Origin: Fratercula arctica
Taxonomy: Eukaryota; Chordata; Aves; Charadriiformes; Alcidae
Assembly (NCBI GenBank): GCA_947846985.1
Contig: CANTUZ010000005.1
Location: 8,613,501-8,677,500 of the forward strand
Direction: 5' to 3'
DNA: 64,000 nt
Shown here: piece after piece, positions 1 to 13,447 of the stretch
Layout: each line of letters starts with the position of its first letter
How positions within the stretch are numbered: the stretch's first letter is position 1
Position numbers and translations under genes: made by a program
Notes under the pieces: generated by a model
What the model was told of the DNA's origin: nothing
Databases searched by the model: none
What the model saw: only the letters and a program-made list of their open reading frames with translations

Positions 1-3000
1 AGCAACCCACAAAAAAACCCCACAAACAAAAAAACACCGTCTCAAAAACTACTACTTGTGACAAAAAACCATCTCAGGAGAGTGTTTGTGCACTGCTCTT
101 AAGTTTCTTTACTATTTATTTAGTTATTTTGTATTCTCTATATCCCATTTTTCTTCATAAATAAATTTCTCCAGTATTTTCTCTGCCCTCTCGATATCTT
201 TAGAAAGGTTGGGTTTTTTTATTTTTTAGGGGTTTCTTCTTTGTTTGTTTGTTTAAAAAAAAAAAAAAGCAGGATTCCTTTAAACGCAACTAATAACTTG
301 ATATTGCTGTTACTGGTTAATGAATTACCTCAAATACAAGCATGGACTGAGGAAAGAAAACTGAAATAATGAAACGTGACTGTCATGGGCTAAGAGGCTG
401 TAACTCAAATAAGACAAGACCATGGTTAGATTGTTTGTGAGCTTATTTCTATTCCATAATCACCAAAGCATCTCCCCTTCAATTTTGACAAATCGGTAAG
501 GATTGCAACAGTAGCTCAATTATACCTGACACACGGTGGCTGTCTAGGAAACCCTTTTTTCCTTCTGTCTCCTATTCCAACATGTTAAGCATTAAAAAAG
601 CAGCGAGCTTTGCTAATCATAGTTATGTTGTCAGTGACTCAGTTCCCGCTGTGGTCTTGCTCATTCAAGTTCATTAACTCATTCCATTTGTTTTTATTAT
701 CACTTGATAATAAGCACTTGATAAATACAGGAACCTGGGTGAAGATAGGTGTATGCTTTCAAGCACAATCTACCTATAAAAGATGACGTTTTTCCCTAAA
801 AATTTGTTAGCCTATTTTAAGCTAATTTGAAGGAAAAGTAGGGTACATAAATAGTATTTAAGTTATCTGTTAACTAGCAACTGTGAACATGATTGAGATC
901 TGTACACAAATGCCATGAAAAAATATTTTGAAAGTTAAAAAATTGGATCGTTACTTAGATAAAATTATATAAATCAAGTCCTATTTTGGTCTACATAATT
1001 ATACACTATGGGTAAATTGAATCTGTAAAATATAATAAACTACCTAGCAAGACATTTCATTTTGTTAAATATTACAAGGGGTTTTGAATGATTTTCAGTC
1101 TCCAAATTTTTATAGCACCACAGATTCTACCTTCTTGGTAATTTTCTTTGAAACAGGAAAAATTTTAAGATAGCATTTTATATAAAAATGTATGTGTGTC
1201 TATATGTAGAAGTTTGTCCAATTTTTCTGAAAAATAAGTGCACCCTTATTTTTTCATTGAAAACTTTCTTCTTCTTTAAATCCTTCAAGATTGATTGATA
1301 AATACATATTACTCCACTAACATCAGCTTAAGCAGTTCATAGGCTCTGTCAAGAGAGGTACTTGTTGCACTTGGGAATTTAAGATCAATTTACCAATTTT
1401 CAAACAGCTGATATTTTATAACTGGTGGTTAATTATGAGTGTTTTGTTAAGACAGTGATTGCAAGCAATAAAAGTTATATGAGCAAGTGTCCAACCAGAC
1501 AGCAAATAACAGTTCTTTCAAATTCACTACCTACATAACAGTTTAATGCTCATATTAAAATACGTTTTTTTGTTTCCATGATAAGTCTGTTGAACTGGCA
1601 ACCCGAACAAATATTTAAAAGTTTTGAAAAAGAAGGGATACAGCTTCCAAGTGAAACTCTGTCAAAACGCGCATTTACTACTCAATTTCTTGCTGAAATA
1701 AAGTTTTTGGCAAAGAGACATCCCAACTTTAAGGGAACCCTTTAGCCTTAAATTGTAAGAAAAATAGTGAACACGCTGAAACCCAAGGGGAGTTGTACAG
1801 AGATCGCTACTTCCCAACAAGGGCCCCTGTACTTTCTAAATACAGGCAACGTCCTTCCTCTGGCTCAGCCAGCACACTTCCTACTGCAAACGTCTCCCCA
1901 GGGTCAAGTTTAGCAATTCATCAGAACCAGACAAAACCAAAAAACCTGCAACCAACTAACCAAAAAAAAAAAAAACCTTACCAAGATACTGCAAACTACC
2001 TAGCAAATTATTTTCTCTTAATTTCATCTTGGAAAAGGAAACAAAAAACCCATAGGGGATGTTCTTATTTTTAACTGCTTCTCCTTAAATCTTTTTGTGG
2101 AGGATGAACGTACCACCCAGAGGACCGATGAATTTGAAACCCTTTTCTCCAGTTAAAGATCCCAAATTAATCACTTCTCTGATGAGGTATTTGAATGCCC
2201 AAAAGCCTCAGGCTGGGGTCCTAAGATCCGCAGGCCTTTTTTTTCCTGGCCTTGACACTCAGTGGGTGAGGACAACACTTACCGTATTTTGCTTTTGCAA
2301 GTGGCACAAATAAAAACAATAACGTTTTCGTAAAAAAAAAAAAGTTGAGGCACACCATCCTTGCAGCATTGTAATACGTATTAATGTACAATTATTTTTT
2401 AAACAATAGTTTAGTGAGAAAAATAACACCTTTAACCTTGCAAAGCTGTGTTAAATGCATACACGGATATATAAATGATAGCAGGGCAGTGTCTCTGTGA
2501 AGAATAAGTTTTAGAAACTGATGGATGTTTCTGTGCAACTCCATGGCCTCAATCAATATTTGAGTTTTTCTATGGCATTAACATTTGTTAAGAGAAAGAC
2601 TTAGTGAGTTCAAAAAAACACTTGGTGGCATAGATCTTGCTTACTTCCTCCAGGAAAAGTAATATGTATTATTTCAAGTTTTTGTCAATACATTCACCTT
2701 CCTTTCACAAAGGTTTTTAGAGCTGAATAGCTCAATGCAGAGGTGCGGAACTGATATAACTGCTTCATACACTATAGAGAAAGACTGTAAGTTGCAAGTT
2801 TCTGTGGACTGGCCTGCATACTTACCTAACCTAACCTAAAAATTAAATCGTTTATTTGCAGGTGTTGCTGCATTTCCCAGTTTGTGAAGGAAGCTACACA
2901 GCTGGGATGCGGTACAAGGCACACTGACCCTTCCATCACATGCAGGAGATGCACTACATGGAGGCACACGAGAATTTTGAACAGCCAAGACACCCTGGTC

Positions 3001-4770
3001 CAGCAGGTACCAGACGGGGAACTAGAGCATCCCTTCAGAGCACCCCAGCTCCTCTGGTCACTGCTCACCAAACCAAGGCAGGTCACCTCCTCCCTCTATA
3101 CCAGCATCCTCTCTGTCTAACCCTTGTTTGCTTTAGGGATATAGAGATAACTTATCTACTCAGAGAACACACAATCTTTTCCTACATCCTCAGGAAAGTG
3201 GATCTCATTGTGATTAGAACAGCAGCACTGACATTCAAGAAAACGTTGGGTTTGGATTTTTTGGTATACATATGTGAAAATATGGATTCAGAAGGCACCT
3301 ACAATACTTCTCTGAACTATATATGACACAGTAGAGAATCATGCTGCATTTGCACATTCTCCTGTTCACCATAACGCGCCTTTGCACCACTTTTAAATAA
3401 TCAAGGACAGAGGATTGCACTAGTGATATAGCAAAAATGGAGCAATAGGACTCATTATTACATATATCTAATGGCCCCATCACCACACAATTAGGCAAGT
3501 GACTGTGACCTGCGTTCTAGATGATGTTGCATGCTGTAGCACAGTCCTCAAAGGAACTGATTCACAAGTCTGTGTCCTCAGAATTCAAATACAAATTTAT
3601 TTTCCCTTGCATGTGAACTCTATCGAGTACAAGTCAAACTTGGAACATGAAACATCTAAAGAGAACGAGCTAAAATGTGCAAACATGAGAAGACAAATTT
3701 AGGTTCCCCAGAACCCACAGCAGGAAAACAATTAGCACAAAAAAGATTTCAGCTTCAGCATGCTGTACTTTCAGGCTAGTGAGTGAAGTCTTTAATATTC
3801 AACTCCTGCAAAGCAATTTGTAATAGCCTACTCCAAGCATATCATAACATAAAAGCAATAAGGTATATCAACCATGTAAAATATTTACACTTTGTTAAAA
3901 TAGATAGCTTTACACTTTGTAAGTTATTGTGTTAGTCATTCATTTTTCATAAGTCATGATTTCAAGTTTTTCTTAACAATCATCTTTCACAAATCAACGA
4001 AGAACTCCGTTATGAGAGCAGGTATGCCTGTATTTAACAGTCTCCTAGCTGAAAATGCTAATAATAGCGTGAGGAAAGTTATCCAAGATGTAGTGGTACT
4101 GTACCAGAAAAGGCATGCATACCTTGGCCAATCTGAAAAGGGAAACAATTGCTTCCTATAATACTAAATAAGTGGAGGGTGGGTTGGTTGTTTGTTTTGT
4201 AATGTATCATTTAACCATGAAAAGCTGCCCAGTTTCACTGTATGCAGGATTATTTAAGATGTTATTACCAGTAGGCTCGATAATTCAATCAAAATAGTTA
4301 AGTATGACAAGATATTAAGAAGCAAGGGTACCAACAGGCATTTACCTATGTTGCAGCAGTGTTCAGACAGAATGATTATAGGCATGCTTACAACAGATCT
4401 TACATGACTATAGAGGATATTTTCACTTATAATAACCAAAAGTTCTATTTCAATTTAATTTCTTGTTTTTAATGGTATAAATGCCAAGTAAGTCATTAAA
4501 AGAAATGTCAGCTCTATCAGTGGCAGCTGCTCTTACGACTAAAAAAGGAGGGGAAGTGTAAGAGCAGGGCAGCCAGCAAACCCCACAGCGGTCTGCAAAG
4601 TCACTAGTGGGAAAACAACAAAGGCCTTTCCATGCAACTAACACAGATGTGCCCGTAGCCAAACTGTCAGAAACAGTTAAGATGACAGCTACTCACAGTT
4701 CATTATTTCCTTCTCACAGGTCACTGGGTGACAAGCTGGGTCACCATGCTTTGTCGGCTGCTACAGTCTT

Positions 4771-4790
4771 CCCCCACCCCCCCTCACCCC
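4771..4790 (-). other. G-rich tract on the minus strand, quadruplex-capable
   Basis: The plus strand reads C5-A-C7-TCA-C4. The minus strand therefore has G-runs of 4, 7 and 5; splitting the 7-run supplies four G-tracts. It would lie in or beyond the 3' untranslated region of the minus-strand gene. Confidence 0.5.
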
Positions 4791-4888
4791 TCTGTTCTTA
4801 TTCCATTTAAATAAAGGTAAGGCGCTCAAATTGGTATATTAATGTAAACAAATATCTTCAAATGCTTTCTGAAAATGGGAATGTAATG

Positions 4889-4894
4889 TTTATT
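4889..4894 (-). promoter_or_regulatory. Possible polyadenylation signal (AATAAA, minus strand)
   Basis: This is the nearest exact AATAAA on the minus strand that I found after the stop codon at 6823. It would give a 3' untranslated region of about 1.9 kb. The hexamer alone is weak evidence in DNA this AT-rich. Confidence 0.2.
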
Positions 4895-6822
4895 ATACCT
4901 TCCTTTCATTTTCAGATGGATATATAACGTTTCCCCTCTGTGATGAGCAGAGAACTGGATTAGTATCTGTAGCAGGTACAGCTATTAGAATAATTTTATC
5001 AAGATGTGACTAAAGCAGATAATGAAAGCTAATTCATCACCAATTCAAAGCTTTAACCTTTAGAACACTTACATGGCAGATACATCATGGAAAATCATTG
5101 CAACTCAGTGAAAAGATGTTTTTCTCATAGAGGAGTTTTCACAAATAGAAATCTGAGGGAGTACTTAAACTGAATACAGACTTTTTAAGTGCACAAAATA
5201 CAGTCTAAAGAGCTTTTTTTTGTGGAACATATGTAAATAGATTTTTAAAATAATCCAGTCACAAATTAATTTTTTTTTATACATTCTCATTTGTCTTCAT
5301 GGAGTAACCAATTTACAATACAGATGTAGCTCATGACTTTTACACATGTTTTGCCCACTTGGAATTTAAAATTAATGAACAGTGTATAAAGAATCAAGGT
5401 CAAGCATTTGCTTGGCTGTTACAAACAATTGTACCAATTCGTAGGTCTGTCATTGACGGAAGCAGGAGAATATTTCCATCTCCTTAGGGGTATTCCTTCG
5501 TCATTTTTCCAACACTAATAAGTCTTTTAAAAAAGCAATAACTGCATTTGTCCAACTGATTCAGAAAAAAATAAAATGAAACCAACTGCCCCCGATGTAT
5601 CTTTCTTAGTATTAAGTATGACAAGGTCATAAGCATTCTGACCCAGATCCAAGAATGCTTGTACGTAGCATGTACTTAACTTGGAGCATACTTAAATGTG
5701 TATCTGGACTGGAGACAAAATATTTAGAAACTTGTGAAATCAAGCTTACTTATGGAAGCAAATGATCCAATAAGGCCCTCAACCAAAACTACATCAAAAC
5801 AGGTAATTAATTTTAGAAATATGCCTAGTGCCTTTTAAAGGGACAATTCACCATTTGAATGTTCTGCTAGGACAGCACAAATCTGTTACAGTTGATGATA
5901 CAAGAGCACTCTCTTACTTTCCTAGTTGGGCCCAACAAGTAAGGTCGTAAGAATGAGAGAAGTCATTTAAAACGCTGTCAGAAGTTACAGGGGTTACATT
6001 TCCACATGGTAACACTCAAAACACTCTTGACCCAGGCAAAGATAATGCTATGTAATGTCATTCTACAAGTGTCCATTCAAAAAAAACTTTTTGGGGTGAA
6101 AGGAGGCAATGGATTTGCTGTTTCCCATACACGAACAGCTAGGATGAGAATAAGCATGGGAAGGAAATCAGTGGCCATTAGTTACTTAGTTAAGTCGTTA
6201 GTTCTTGTGCACTGAGGGAAGTACATAAATCACTGTCATACAGCTCACCTCTCCACTCATCCTTACCCTAAAGGCCACATCTTCTCAGCAACTTGAACCC
6301 TCCATGTCTAGCAGCTATCTTATGATTGGATTTTGGTCTGTTTGGAGCAATACTTGTCATTTAGAAAGGGTTTTTTCCTCAACAGTATTTGCTGGAATGG
6401 ATGGCTTTTTCATCTTTCACATAGAAACTCAGGGATTCAGTCGGGTAAATCAGAGATGAGGTTCAGGTTTTCATACCGTATTGGCATCATAAAAAAACAA
6501 CACTGGAAAGAACACCAAATAAGATGTCTCCAAAGATACTAAGGACTTGCTGAGACCACTGAGACAGAGGACAAAAAACACCCCAAAAAGCAAACAAGCT
6601 CACTCCCTTGTCACCGTTACGATCATGTATCATAGGATAATGTGCAACTGGCTAAACAACGTGCAGGTAAAAAAAGGGGGGTCTGACTGCAGCCTTCAAC
6701 CAGCAAAAATAAATAAGAAAGTCTAATAGCATAAAAATTGTTGTAAACAGACAAAATTGCTATCTAATTAAACCACGTTCTTTCAAACTTCATCCTTTAC
6801 GTAAGGTTCTTCCTACAACATC

Positions 6823-6895
6823 CTATAGAATGACTCCTTTCAACATGGGGCTGACTTCATGCTGTTGTGGCTCACCATGGAAGTGTGACTGTTCT
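6823..6895 (-). CDS. Terminal coding exon of an unidentified minus-strand gene
   Basis: On the minus strand a pyrimidine-rich tract (…TTTTTCTGGTTTGGTTTCTGAG) ends at 6896 and is followed by a 73-nt open segment. It starts with one base that completes the split AG codon left by exon 9322-9479, giving Arg. It then encodes 23 residues beginning EQSHFHGEPQQHEV and stops at TAG (6823-6825). The tail is hydrophilic and rich in Gln, His and Glu, like the preceding two exons. Acceptor quality, phase match and composition together make this a good C-terminal exon. I do not recognise the protein. No domain, signal peptide or membrane segment is visible in the last 130 or so residues. Confidence 0.65.
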
Positions 6896-9321
6896 CTCAG
6901 AAACCAAACCAGAAAAACGCTAAGAATGACAGCTCTGAAATGCTTATTCCTCCAAAACACTAAGCTGGAAAAGGAAACATTTAGGGCAGGACTCAATAGC
7001 TTAAGAATAGACACTTGCTGATATCTGAGACTGCCAATATACCCAAAGGATCTGCACAGTTCTCACAGATACAGCACAGGCCTGGCAGGAGATCTGCAGT
7101 AACCTGAAGCAGCTGGAAGCCTGGTGACCTACCCCTCAACACTGAAAAATTACCCTAAACACCTATTTCTGGCCAGTTAAATCTCCTTTTAGAGCCACAG
7201 TTCTCTTACTTTCTCAGTAAGCCAAAAATTTACAAAAACCTACAAACGTGTTGAGCAAGGCAGTTAACCAAAAAGAGTTTTATAAAAACCAGTTGAACTT
7301 CTTAGCAGGAACAGCAATCATAACCTTCACTTTATCAACCCGTATAGCTGGACCAACTCCTGAAACAAAAATTCTAGGACACTGAGACACAGTTTCCTCT
7401 ACTAGCACACGATTCATACCACGTTTCCACTTACGACAATTTTTCATGTTATTTTGTAAAGGAAGGCAAATTCCAATGCTACTTGGAAATTGAACAGCTT
7501 TTCAAATCACAAAGGATAAATAAAATCCTGTCTCCTGCTTCTTACATCACCTTTCAGGCACTGAAAGCATTCTACAAACTACAGAGTGCAATGTGGCAGC
7601 GATTTAACAGAATACATTAGTATTTATCACAGTCTAGTGAAAAATAGCAGCAAAAGAGAATTTAAATCACTCAGTACCTTCCATAACAGAGGTAACTGCA
7701 GAAGTTTTGAATTAGTTACCATTGCTATTTAATGCCAAATGTTTCTGACAGTAAAATACTGTTATTTTAGTATTAAAGTATATTGTTTCTATATTTAATT
7801 CTAGTTCAGGAAAATGCTTTAGACTGCATAACTCCACTTTTGGTGGGAAGAGATACATAAAGACAGAGAAAGTCAAGCATTCGGTGCTTAAAGGCTATCT
7901 TGACTGCAGGTAGCTTTCCAAATCAAATGTCTGTGTTCTGCAAGATGACGTTTTTAGCGTAATATTTATATACTGTTATCTGAGGCTAAAAGCATGGATA
8001 TTTAGTTGAAGAAATTTCACTTATCCCATTGTACTTAAATGAAGTGAAATACTTTGTAATGACCTTGACATTACATTGCATACTTAGGGCATAACAATTC
8101 ATACTCAAAGCACTGTGGAGAAAAATGATCTTTTATAAACCTTCACCTTACATTGCAGAAGGTATCTTTTGCAAGAGCCAATATAATCAATATTAACTTT
8201 AGTACTTTATGTTGTAAACATACAACAGTATTTACTAATAGTTAAATCATTTATGTTTAGCAAAGCTTTAAAGTTATTTGATTCATCAAAAAACAAAATT
8301 ACCCAAAATACAGGTAACCTACCTCTACCTATGCAGTTCCCCAAAAACTACTGGTAGCTAATACCTTCAGATACCTCAGTTATGTCATAGTCTGCAGACA
8401 CATTTGAGAAATATTTTGAATACTCGAAGACTAAATATTTGCAAGGTAGCATTATAAATGAAACACTAGAAGTACTAGTCCTTGAAGGAAGACCAGAGGA
8501 GCATATTTATGGATTCTCTAAGGGTAATATATCCAAGGGAAGAGTTACAATAACCTAGATAAACTGAGCCCGGTTGTTGCTTGCAGTCACCTGTAAATTA
8601 CTGTTGTTGACTTACTGCCAGTAGTACCATCAACATTAACTAGTTCAACTCTCATTCAAACAGCAAGTGAGTCTCATGGTCTTTCATCTGAATGGGAGGT
8701 CCATTTTTAAAGAGTTTTGATCTAGAAGTACCCAAAAGCTCAAAAATAACTAGCCAAATGCCATTTGTAAAGGAGAGTTTCAGTTACCTACAGAAAGGCA
8801 AAGTCTTCTACCTGTTATAAATAGAAGTAATTAAGAACCACTACTATTTACCTTTTACTGAAATTAAAATGCAGTCCTGTATTGAAAGTGACTGTGTCAC
8901 AGCATTTTGGCTCAGCACAGCTTTCAGGTTTCTAACAAAACCTTTATTCTAACAAAATCTTTACCATTTCAACTTAAGTCTTGTGGCACAAAATGTGTCA
9001 CAATGTTGATACAAGTCCTATTTAGTCCTATTTCTTTATGCAATTTGTGTGATGTGAGATTTGTAGATAAGAATTAAAAAGTAGATTTGCAATTACTACC
9101 AAACATCATCCACATCAATCTTCAAAATAAAAAAAAAAAAAAAAAATCAAGCACATAAATGTCACCCCTTTTCATTAATTTTGGTCAAAATCCCCATTTG
9201 CTTATCAGCCAGAGGGTTTCTGAGATATTTCAATAATATCCAGGAAATCAATCTTACATGAAACTGAAGGAAAACATCTAATGTCATTGAACAATAAATA
9301 TCAGTTCTGTCAGTGGCTTAC
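6896..9321 (-). other. Probable intron between the last two coding exons
   Basis: A 2.4-kb AT-rich segment bounded by an acceptor at 6896 and a donor at 9321. I see no repeat in it apart from a 19-A run near 9129. A short open segment with a good acceptor near 8392 (beginning DYDITEV if read in frame) does not match the phase of exon 9322-9479, so I left it out. Confidence 0.45.
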
Positions 9322-9479
9322 CTTTGAGCTGAGGCCCTAGGATGTTTCTCTTCTAGTTTCCTCACCAGTGCCACTGTCAGCTGTGTAGTCTCCCCTAGGG
9401 GATCTGCAGGCATTAAATGGGCGTCCAAAGGTCCTGAAAGTTGTTTCTGATTGGGGTTGCTGACATTTTTTTGCAGAAC
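9322..9479 (-). CDS. Internal coding exon of an unidentified minus-strand gene
   Basis: The minus strand shows a clean acceptor (TTCCATCTCTTAG) and donor (CAAAG|GTAAGCC) flanking 158 nt open in phase 0. The segment encodes 52 residues plus two bases. It begins VLQKNVSNPNQKQLSG and ends LVRKLEEKHPRASAQ. Composition is strongly protein-like: Gln, Glu and Lys rich with few Cys or Trp, and a likely amphipathic helix near the end. It joins exon 9922-10077 in phase 0 and exon 6823-6895 through a split Arg codon. No named domain is recognisable. It looks like part of a flexible C-terminal tail. Confidence 0.8.
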
Positions 9480-9921
9480 CTAAGAGATGGAAGTACAACC
9501 ATGTAATGTATATATTGCTAATTAAAATAATGTGTGTCTACTTTTTCAAGTAAGGCTGTTGATTAGCAGAAAATGTCAGAAATACAAATAGCTATGTCAA
9601 GACGCATCAAGAAGCACTAATCTAGAGATCTATGATTTTTTTTGTTTGTTCGTTTCCCTCCCTTCTTTGAGTTTTTCCACGTAGGAAAAAAGAAATTTCA
9701 AAAAATTTTCCTGCATGGGCTATAAGCTTAGACTGTTCTGAGACACAAACATATGTAAGCTTTTATTCATTAAAATCCTGTATGCAACTATCATTTGCCT
9801 AATACATAAACACCTTATTAAATTAAGAAATCAAATGAGGTTATTTATTTAAGGAAATAAGTTGACTTCAGCACTGATATTTCGCTTTTCAAAACGTGTT
9901 TTTGAAAGGACTGTCTCTGAC

Positions 9922-10077
9922 CTGCCTCTGGCTTAATGCTGTGACCTCTTCTGCTGAGCTGCTGTCTATCTCCTGATGAGCTGCAGACCAGGCCCCATGG
10001 TGAATGCGGTTTTCTGTCTGGGTCACCTCTCTTTCATTTAGTTCCTCTAGGTAGGTCAGGACAAACTCAGGGTAAGC
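9922..10077 (-). CDS. Internal coding exon of an unidentified minus-strand gene
   Basis: The acceptor is excellent (minus strand CTGCCTTTGTCCTTTCCTACAG) and the donor is GAGGCAG|GTCAGAG. The 156-nt insert is exactly 52 codons with no stop. It begins AYPEFVLTYLEELNEREV and ends EEVTALSQRQ. The first 20 residues suggest an amphipathic helix; the rest is acidic and Ser/Gln rich. Its phase-0 exit joins exon 9322-9479 directly. This is the best-supported exon in the window. I cannot name the gene; a protein search of this and the next two exons would probably settle it. Confidence 0.85.
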
Positions 10078-10523
10078 CTGTAGGAAAGGACAAAGGCAGA
10101 GGAATAATGAAGAAAAACATCAGCTACATCAGCAGAATCGCAACAGTCTGAACACCAGGAACGATGGGAAAAGCGGGTGTTGATCTACCCAATGTCACAA
10201 AAGTTGCTGCGTGTAAATAACTTTGTATTTCACAAAGTTTTCAAAGACAGAGTTAAATAGTGACCTTCTCGTACACACTAAAGTGAAAAACACATAAGGC
10301 ATTTGGTCATCACGTATCAGTTTAAGAATAAAGACCAACAGCTCTCAAAATTGAAGTTCTATAAATAGGAAGAAACAAGATTTTGTACCCCTGACTTGAG
10401 GTAATATTTAATTAAGTATAGGTGACATTTAGGTATGCATTTAAATGTAATATATTAAAAGAATTTAAAACAACATATTCTGAAATCAAGACACATCACA
10501 TGCAGAAAAAGCCTTTCCTGGTG

Positions 10524-10528
<5 letters not shown>

Positions 10529-10558
<30 letters not shown>
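10529..10558 (+). repeat. Poly(A) tract, 30 nt
   Basis: An uninterrupted run of 30 A. There is no recognisable retrocopy body immediately upstream, so it may be a simple microsatellite. Confidence 0.9.
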
Positions 10559-10559
<1 letters not shown>

Positions 10560-10650
10560 AAACCACAAACCCAACAATTTACTGCTTTAATTCATCAATG
10601 AAGTCAATTGCTGCCTTAACATTTTTGATCCTTGCTTACATGACAAAATG

Positions 10651-10667
10651 CCCCCCTCCCCCCCCCC
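10651..10667 (+). repeat. C-rich tract C6-T-C10
   Basis: A cytosine tract broken by one T, giving a G-run on the minus strand. It lies in the presumed intron. Confidence 0.85.
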
Positions 10668-13316
10668 AATAAAAATAATCGCAACTTAACAGTTACATTC
10701 TGTTGAATTCGAGACATTAACATCTCAGCTACTTAACCTTATAAGCCCCAGATCTCGTACCATGGTAACATGATAAGTTTAATTTCTTTAGCTCAGTGTG
10801 TGAAATAACTGCATTGCAGCTTCTCAGGTGCTACGTCAATTCAAGCAGTAGTCTGTCCACTGTCCTCATGATGAAGTGGGCAGAATCTTCCATTATACGA
10901 AGTATTTTTTTATTTATAAAGAAAATTGTAGTATGAAGTTCTGTGAGAACCTCCGCTATTTTTAATAGAAAATGTAGAGATATTAACTGCACTAAATTAG
11001 AGTAAATGTAGAGCTATTCAAATACTTTGACATTTAATACTTTAACAAATTGAAATCAGTAGTCTATTAAACCCTCATTTTTACAGAATGAAGCACCTCA
11101 CAAGTACAAGAATAGCCGTCTTTTTCTGTTCCATCACTCATCAGTGAATAAACATAAGCAATTTCATAGGGCAGGTAATATTACAGTATTTAAGCACTTG
11201 GGCATATTTTCCAAAGCCAGTTCTTCATGGACATCCCATAGATTCAGTGAAACTTCTAAGCTCAGGTGGAAAGCAGAATAGCAAACCTGAAACCTCCAGT
11301 TCTGAGACTTTTACTCATATCTTAATAATACTCTGTAATATTAAAATATCTTGTTGGTTTGATCTTGAATTTTACTAGACATTTTTAACAATAAAGCTGA
11401 GGTTTTGGCTTCAGTCGCATCACTTTTTCTTCAGCCTTTTGTCAGACTTTTCCCCGTGAGTGCAGATATTTTCAGTTTAGGACCACTTATATTTTACTTT
11501 AAAATAAATCCCTTCAACAGCAAGAGTACAACAAACAGTGGGATGCTTTTATTTCTTGAGGGGAAAAAATTCTTCACCAATCAATAGCACTAACTCCCCT
11601 GCTGTTTATCACCTTGTATAGACAATATGTTATTAAACTTTTCTCTTCTTCTTCGTAGCTCCACCTGTGTTTTAATTCTTAAAATCAGGACTCTAACTTA
11701 GAGTCCTGGTATATTTTTCAGACTGGGCTGCATGAACAATGAGCCAAGATTCCATTTCTTTCAATAACAAAGTCTTTCTCTATAAGCACTTCATGCTCAC
11801 TTTACTTAGTGCTGCTGAGAAAAGGGATTCTGGTTTCTTTCTCTCACTTTTCACCTTTTCCGCCCAACCTCATGCCATCGCTGCTTCTGTGCCAGAAGAA
11901 AGCATTTGGCAGCCACGTAATCAATACAAACAGAAAGGACCTAAGTTAAAATTAACACAGTAAAATGACAGTTATTACCCATAATGTGTACTCAAATCCA
12001 GTTCCCTGCATGGCACACTCGTGCCAGAACGCCAGGCAGCATGGAAGTTAGTGCGGGAGTCCCCGCCTCTGCTTGCTCCAGCTCAAGGGCTGTAGATCTG
12101 CACCCCCTTTACACCAAGCAGCTTCTGCTGGTATTCCAGGGAACCTCTCTTTTTCATGGAAGTGAAGAAACAAACCAAACCCACAGTGCAGAATGCAACA
12201 AAAGCCTCAAGCCTTCCCAGGACAAGAAAAATAGTTTCCGAACTAGCTTGTTCCCTTACGCCAATACAATATTTTGTAAAGTTTTATTTCTAGTTCAAAC
12301 TGTGTTCCACCCTGTCTAGGATACATTTGGCTTTCAGTGCACACCGCATGCTGAAATCTATTGTGAAACACATGTTCAAAACTCAGAGCGTGGTAAAGAG
12401 CACTGTTAGCCTCTCTTGCTTACTTGCTGGAATTAATAACTAACTTATACCGTTATTTACTTAGACTCTTTATTGACATACTTTAAGTTATCCATAAGGT
12501 TTACATGAGTAAGACTGTATAATTTGACCTATCACAAATATGGATATCATTAAATATTAGTCTGTTAACTAAAAATGTAAGGGGAAAAATACCAAGATTA
12601 ATTTGTTGTTTCTGCATAATAGTTTGGGAAACAGGAAAGCAATATCAGGATTGAATATGAATCAACATCTTAAAAAATACTTGATAGTTTTAATATTCTT
12701 TCAGAACAAGCTAGTACTCTCTGATATAATAAAGTAAACCATACCTTGATTGCATAGGGGAGAGTGTATTCATAGAGGAGAGTATGTTAATGGCAAACAT
12801 AGTAAGTAGTAGGTATTAATTCCAAGAAAGTGAGTTTCCTTCTCAATCTGAATGATGTGTCACATATCATTACATTGTATTATGCTGCTTTCCTTTATGT
12901 CAGTTTTTGTTGGCCTACATATGCTGCAACTTAAAATAACATGACACTACAGATAAAGTGAATGTGATAGGAAATATATAGAGAAATATACCATTTTTCA
13001 AAGAGATCTAGTACTAGCTATTAGCATTTTTCCTGATAAGAAATGCAGGATAGAACTGAACAGTGCTATAGTTATTAACTCTCAGAAACTTTAGAAACCT
13101 CGCTCCTCGTAACATACAAGCTACAATTTTTATATTCCAGAAACAACAAACAGCATGTATAAAGATAAAGATTAGTACAGCTGACAACTGTATTTTTATT
13201 TAATGATGATCTGAATCTTTCTAGCATAATTCCAGATAACAGATGAAGCAACGGGAACAGTCTCCATTTCATCAGACTGTTGGGTTTGTGTGAGCAACAG
13301 AATCTAAGCTAATCAC

Positions 13317-13447
13317 CAGACAACAGGATGAAAAAGGAAGGCTGGTGCTAGAGAGGAGCATCTGGTATTGACTTCCTTCTGGGCAGTGGTCCTCCGCAAT
13401 TTTCCCAAGGTTAACAGTATATAACGCTGCAGATGTTCCCAACACTT
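13317..13447 (-). CDS. Candidate internal exon, minus-strand gene
   Basis: The minus strand is open for 131 nt between an acceptor (AGATATTCACAG) and a donor (TCTG|GTGATTAGC). Read in phase 1 it encodes EVLGTSAALYTVNLGKIAED and about 24 further residues. It exits in phase 0, which matches exon 9922-10077, and its entry matches the phase-1 exit of 24589-24844. The donor is not ideal and the polypyrimidine tract is poor. The phase fit on both sides is the main support; a chance match is possible. Confidence 0.35.

Larger units (their letters stand above)
1..6822. other. Non-coding flank downstream of the minus-strand gene
   Basis: This AT-rich stretch shows no supportable gene. Its near end is probably the 3' untranslated region of the minus-strand gene whose stop codon is at 6823. 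A GC-richer patch at about 2860-3120 is open in several frames on both strands but has no convincing splice context. Short A and T runs and one C-rich tract (4771-4790) are the only other structure. A run of three CCTAA units at 2825-2840 is not the vertebrate telomere repeat. Confidence 0.5.
10078..13316 (-). other. Probable intron
   Basis: AT-rich sequence with a pure 30-A tract (10529-10558) and a C6-T-C10 run (10651-10667). No exon with good signals was seen. A segment near 12750 ending in a usable donor has no acceptor AG close upstream. Confidence 0.4.

Noticed and set aside
2825..2840. CCTAACCTAACCTAA resembling an interstitial telomere repeat
   Set aside because: The unit is five bases (CCTAA), not the vertebrate CCCTAA, and there are only three copies.
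12725..12850. Apparent exon end (CAATCAAG|GTATGG) upstream of 9922-10077
   Set aside because: No AG acceptor occurs for about 90 nt upstream on the minus strand and the frames close before one is reached.
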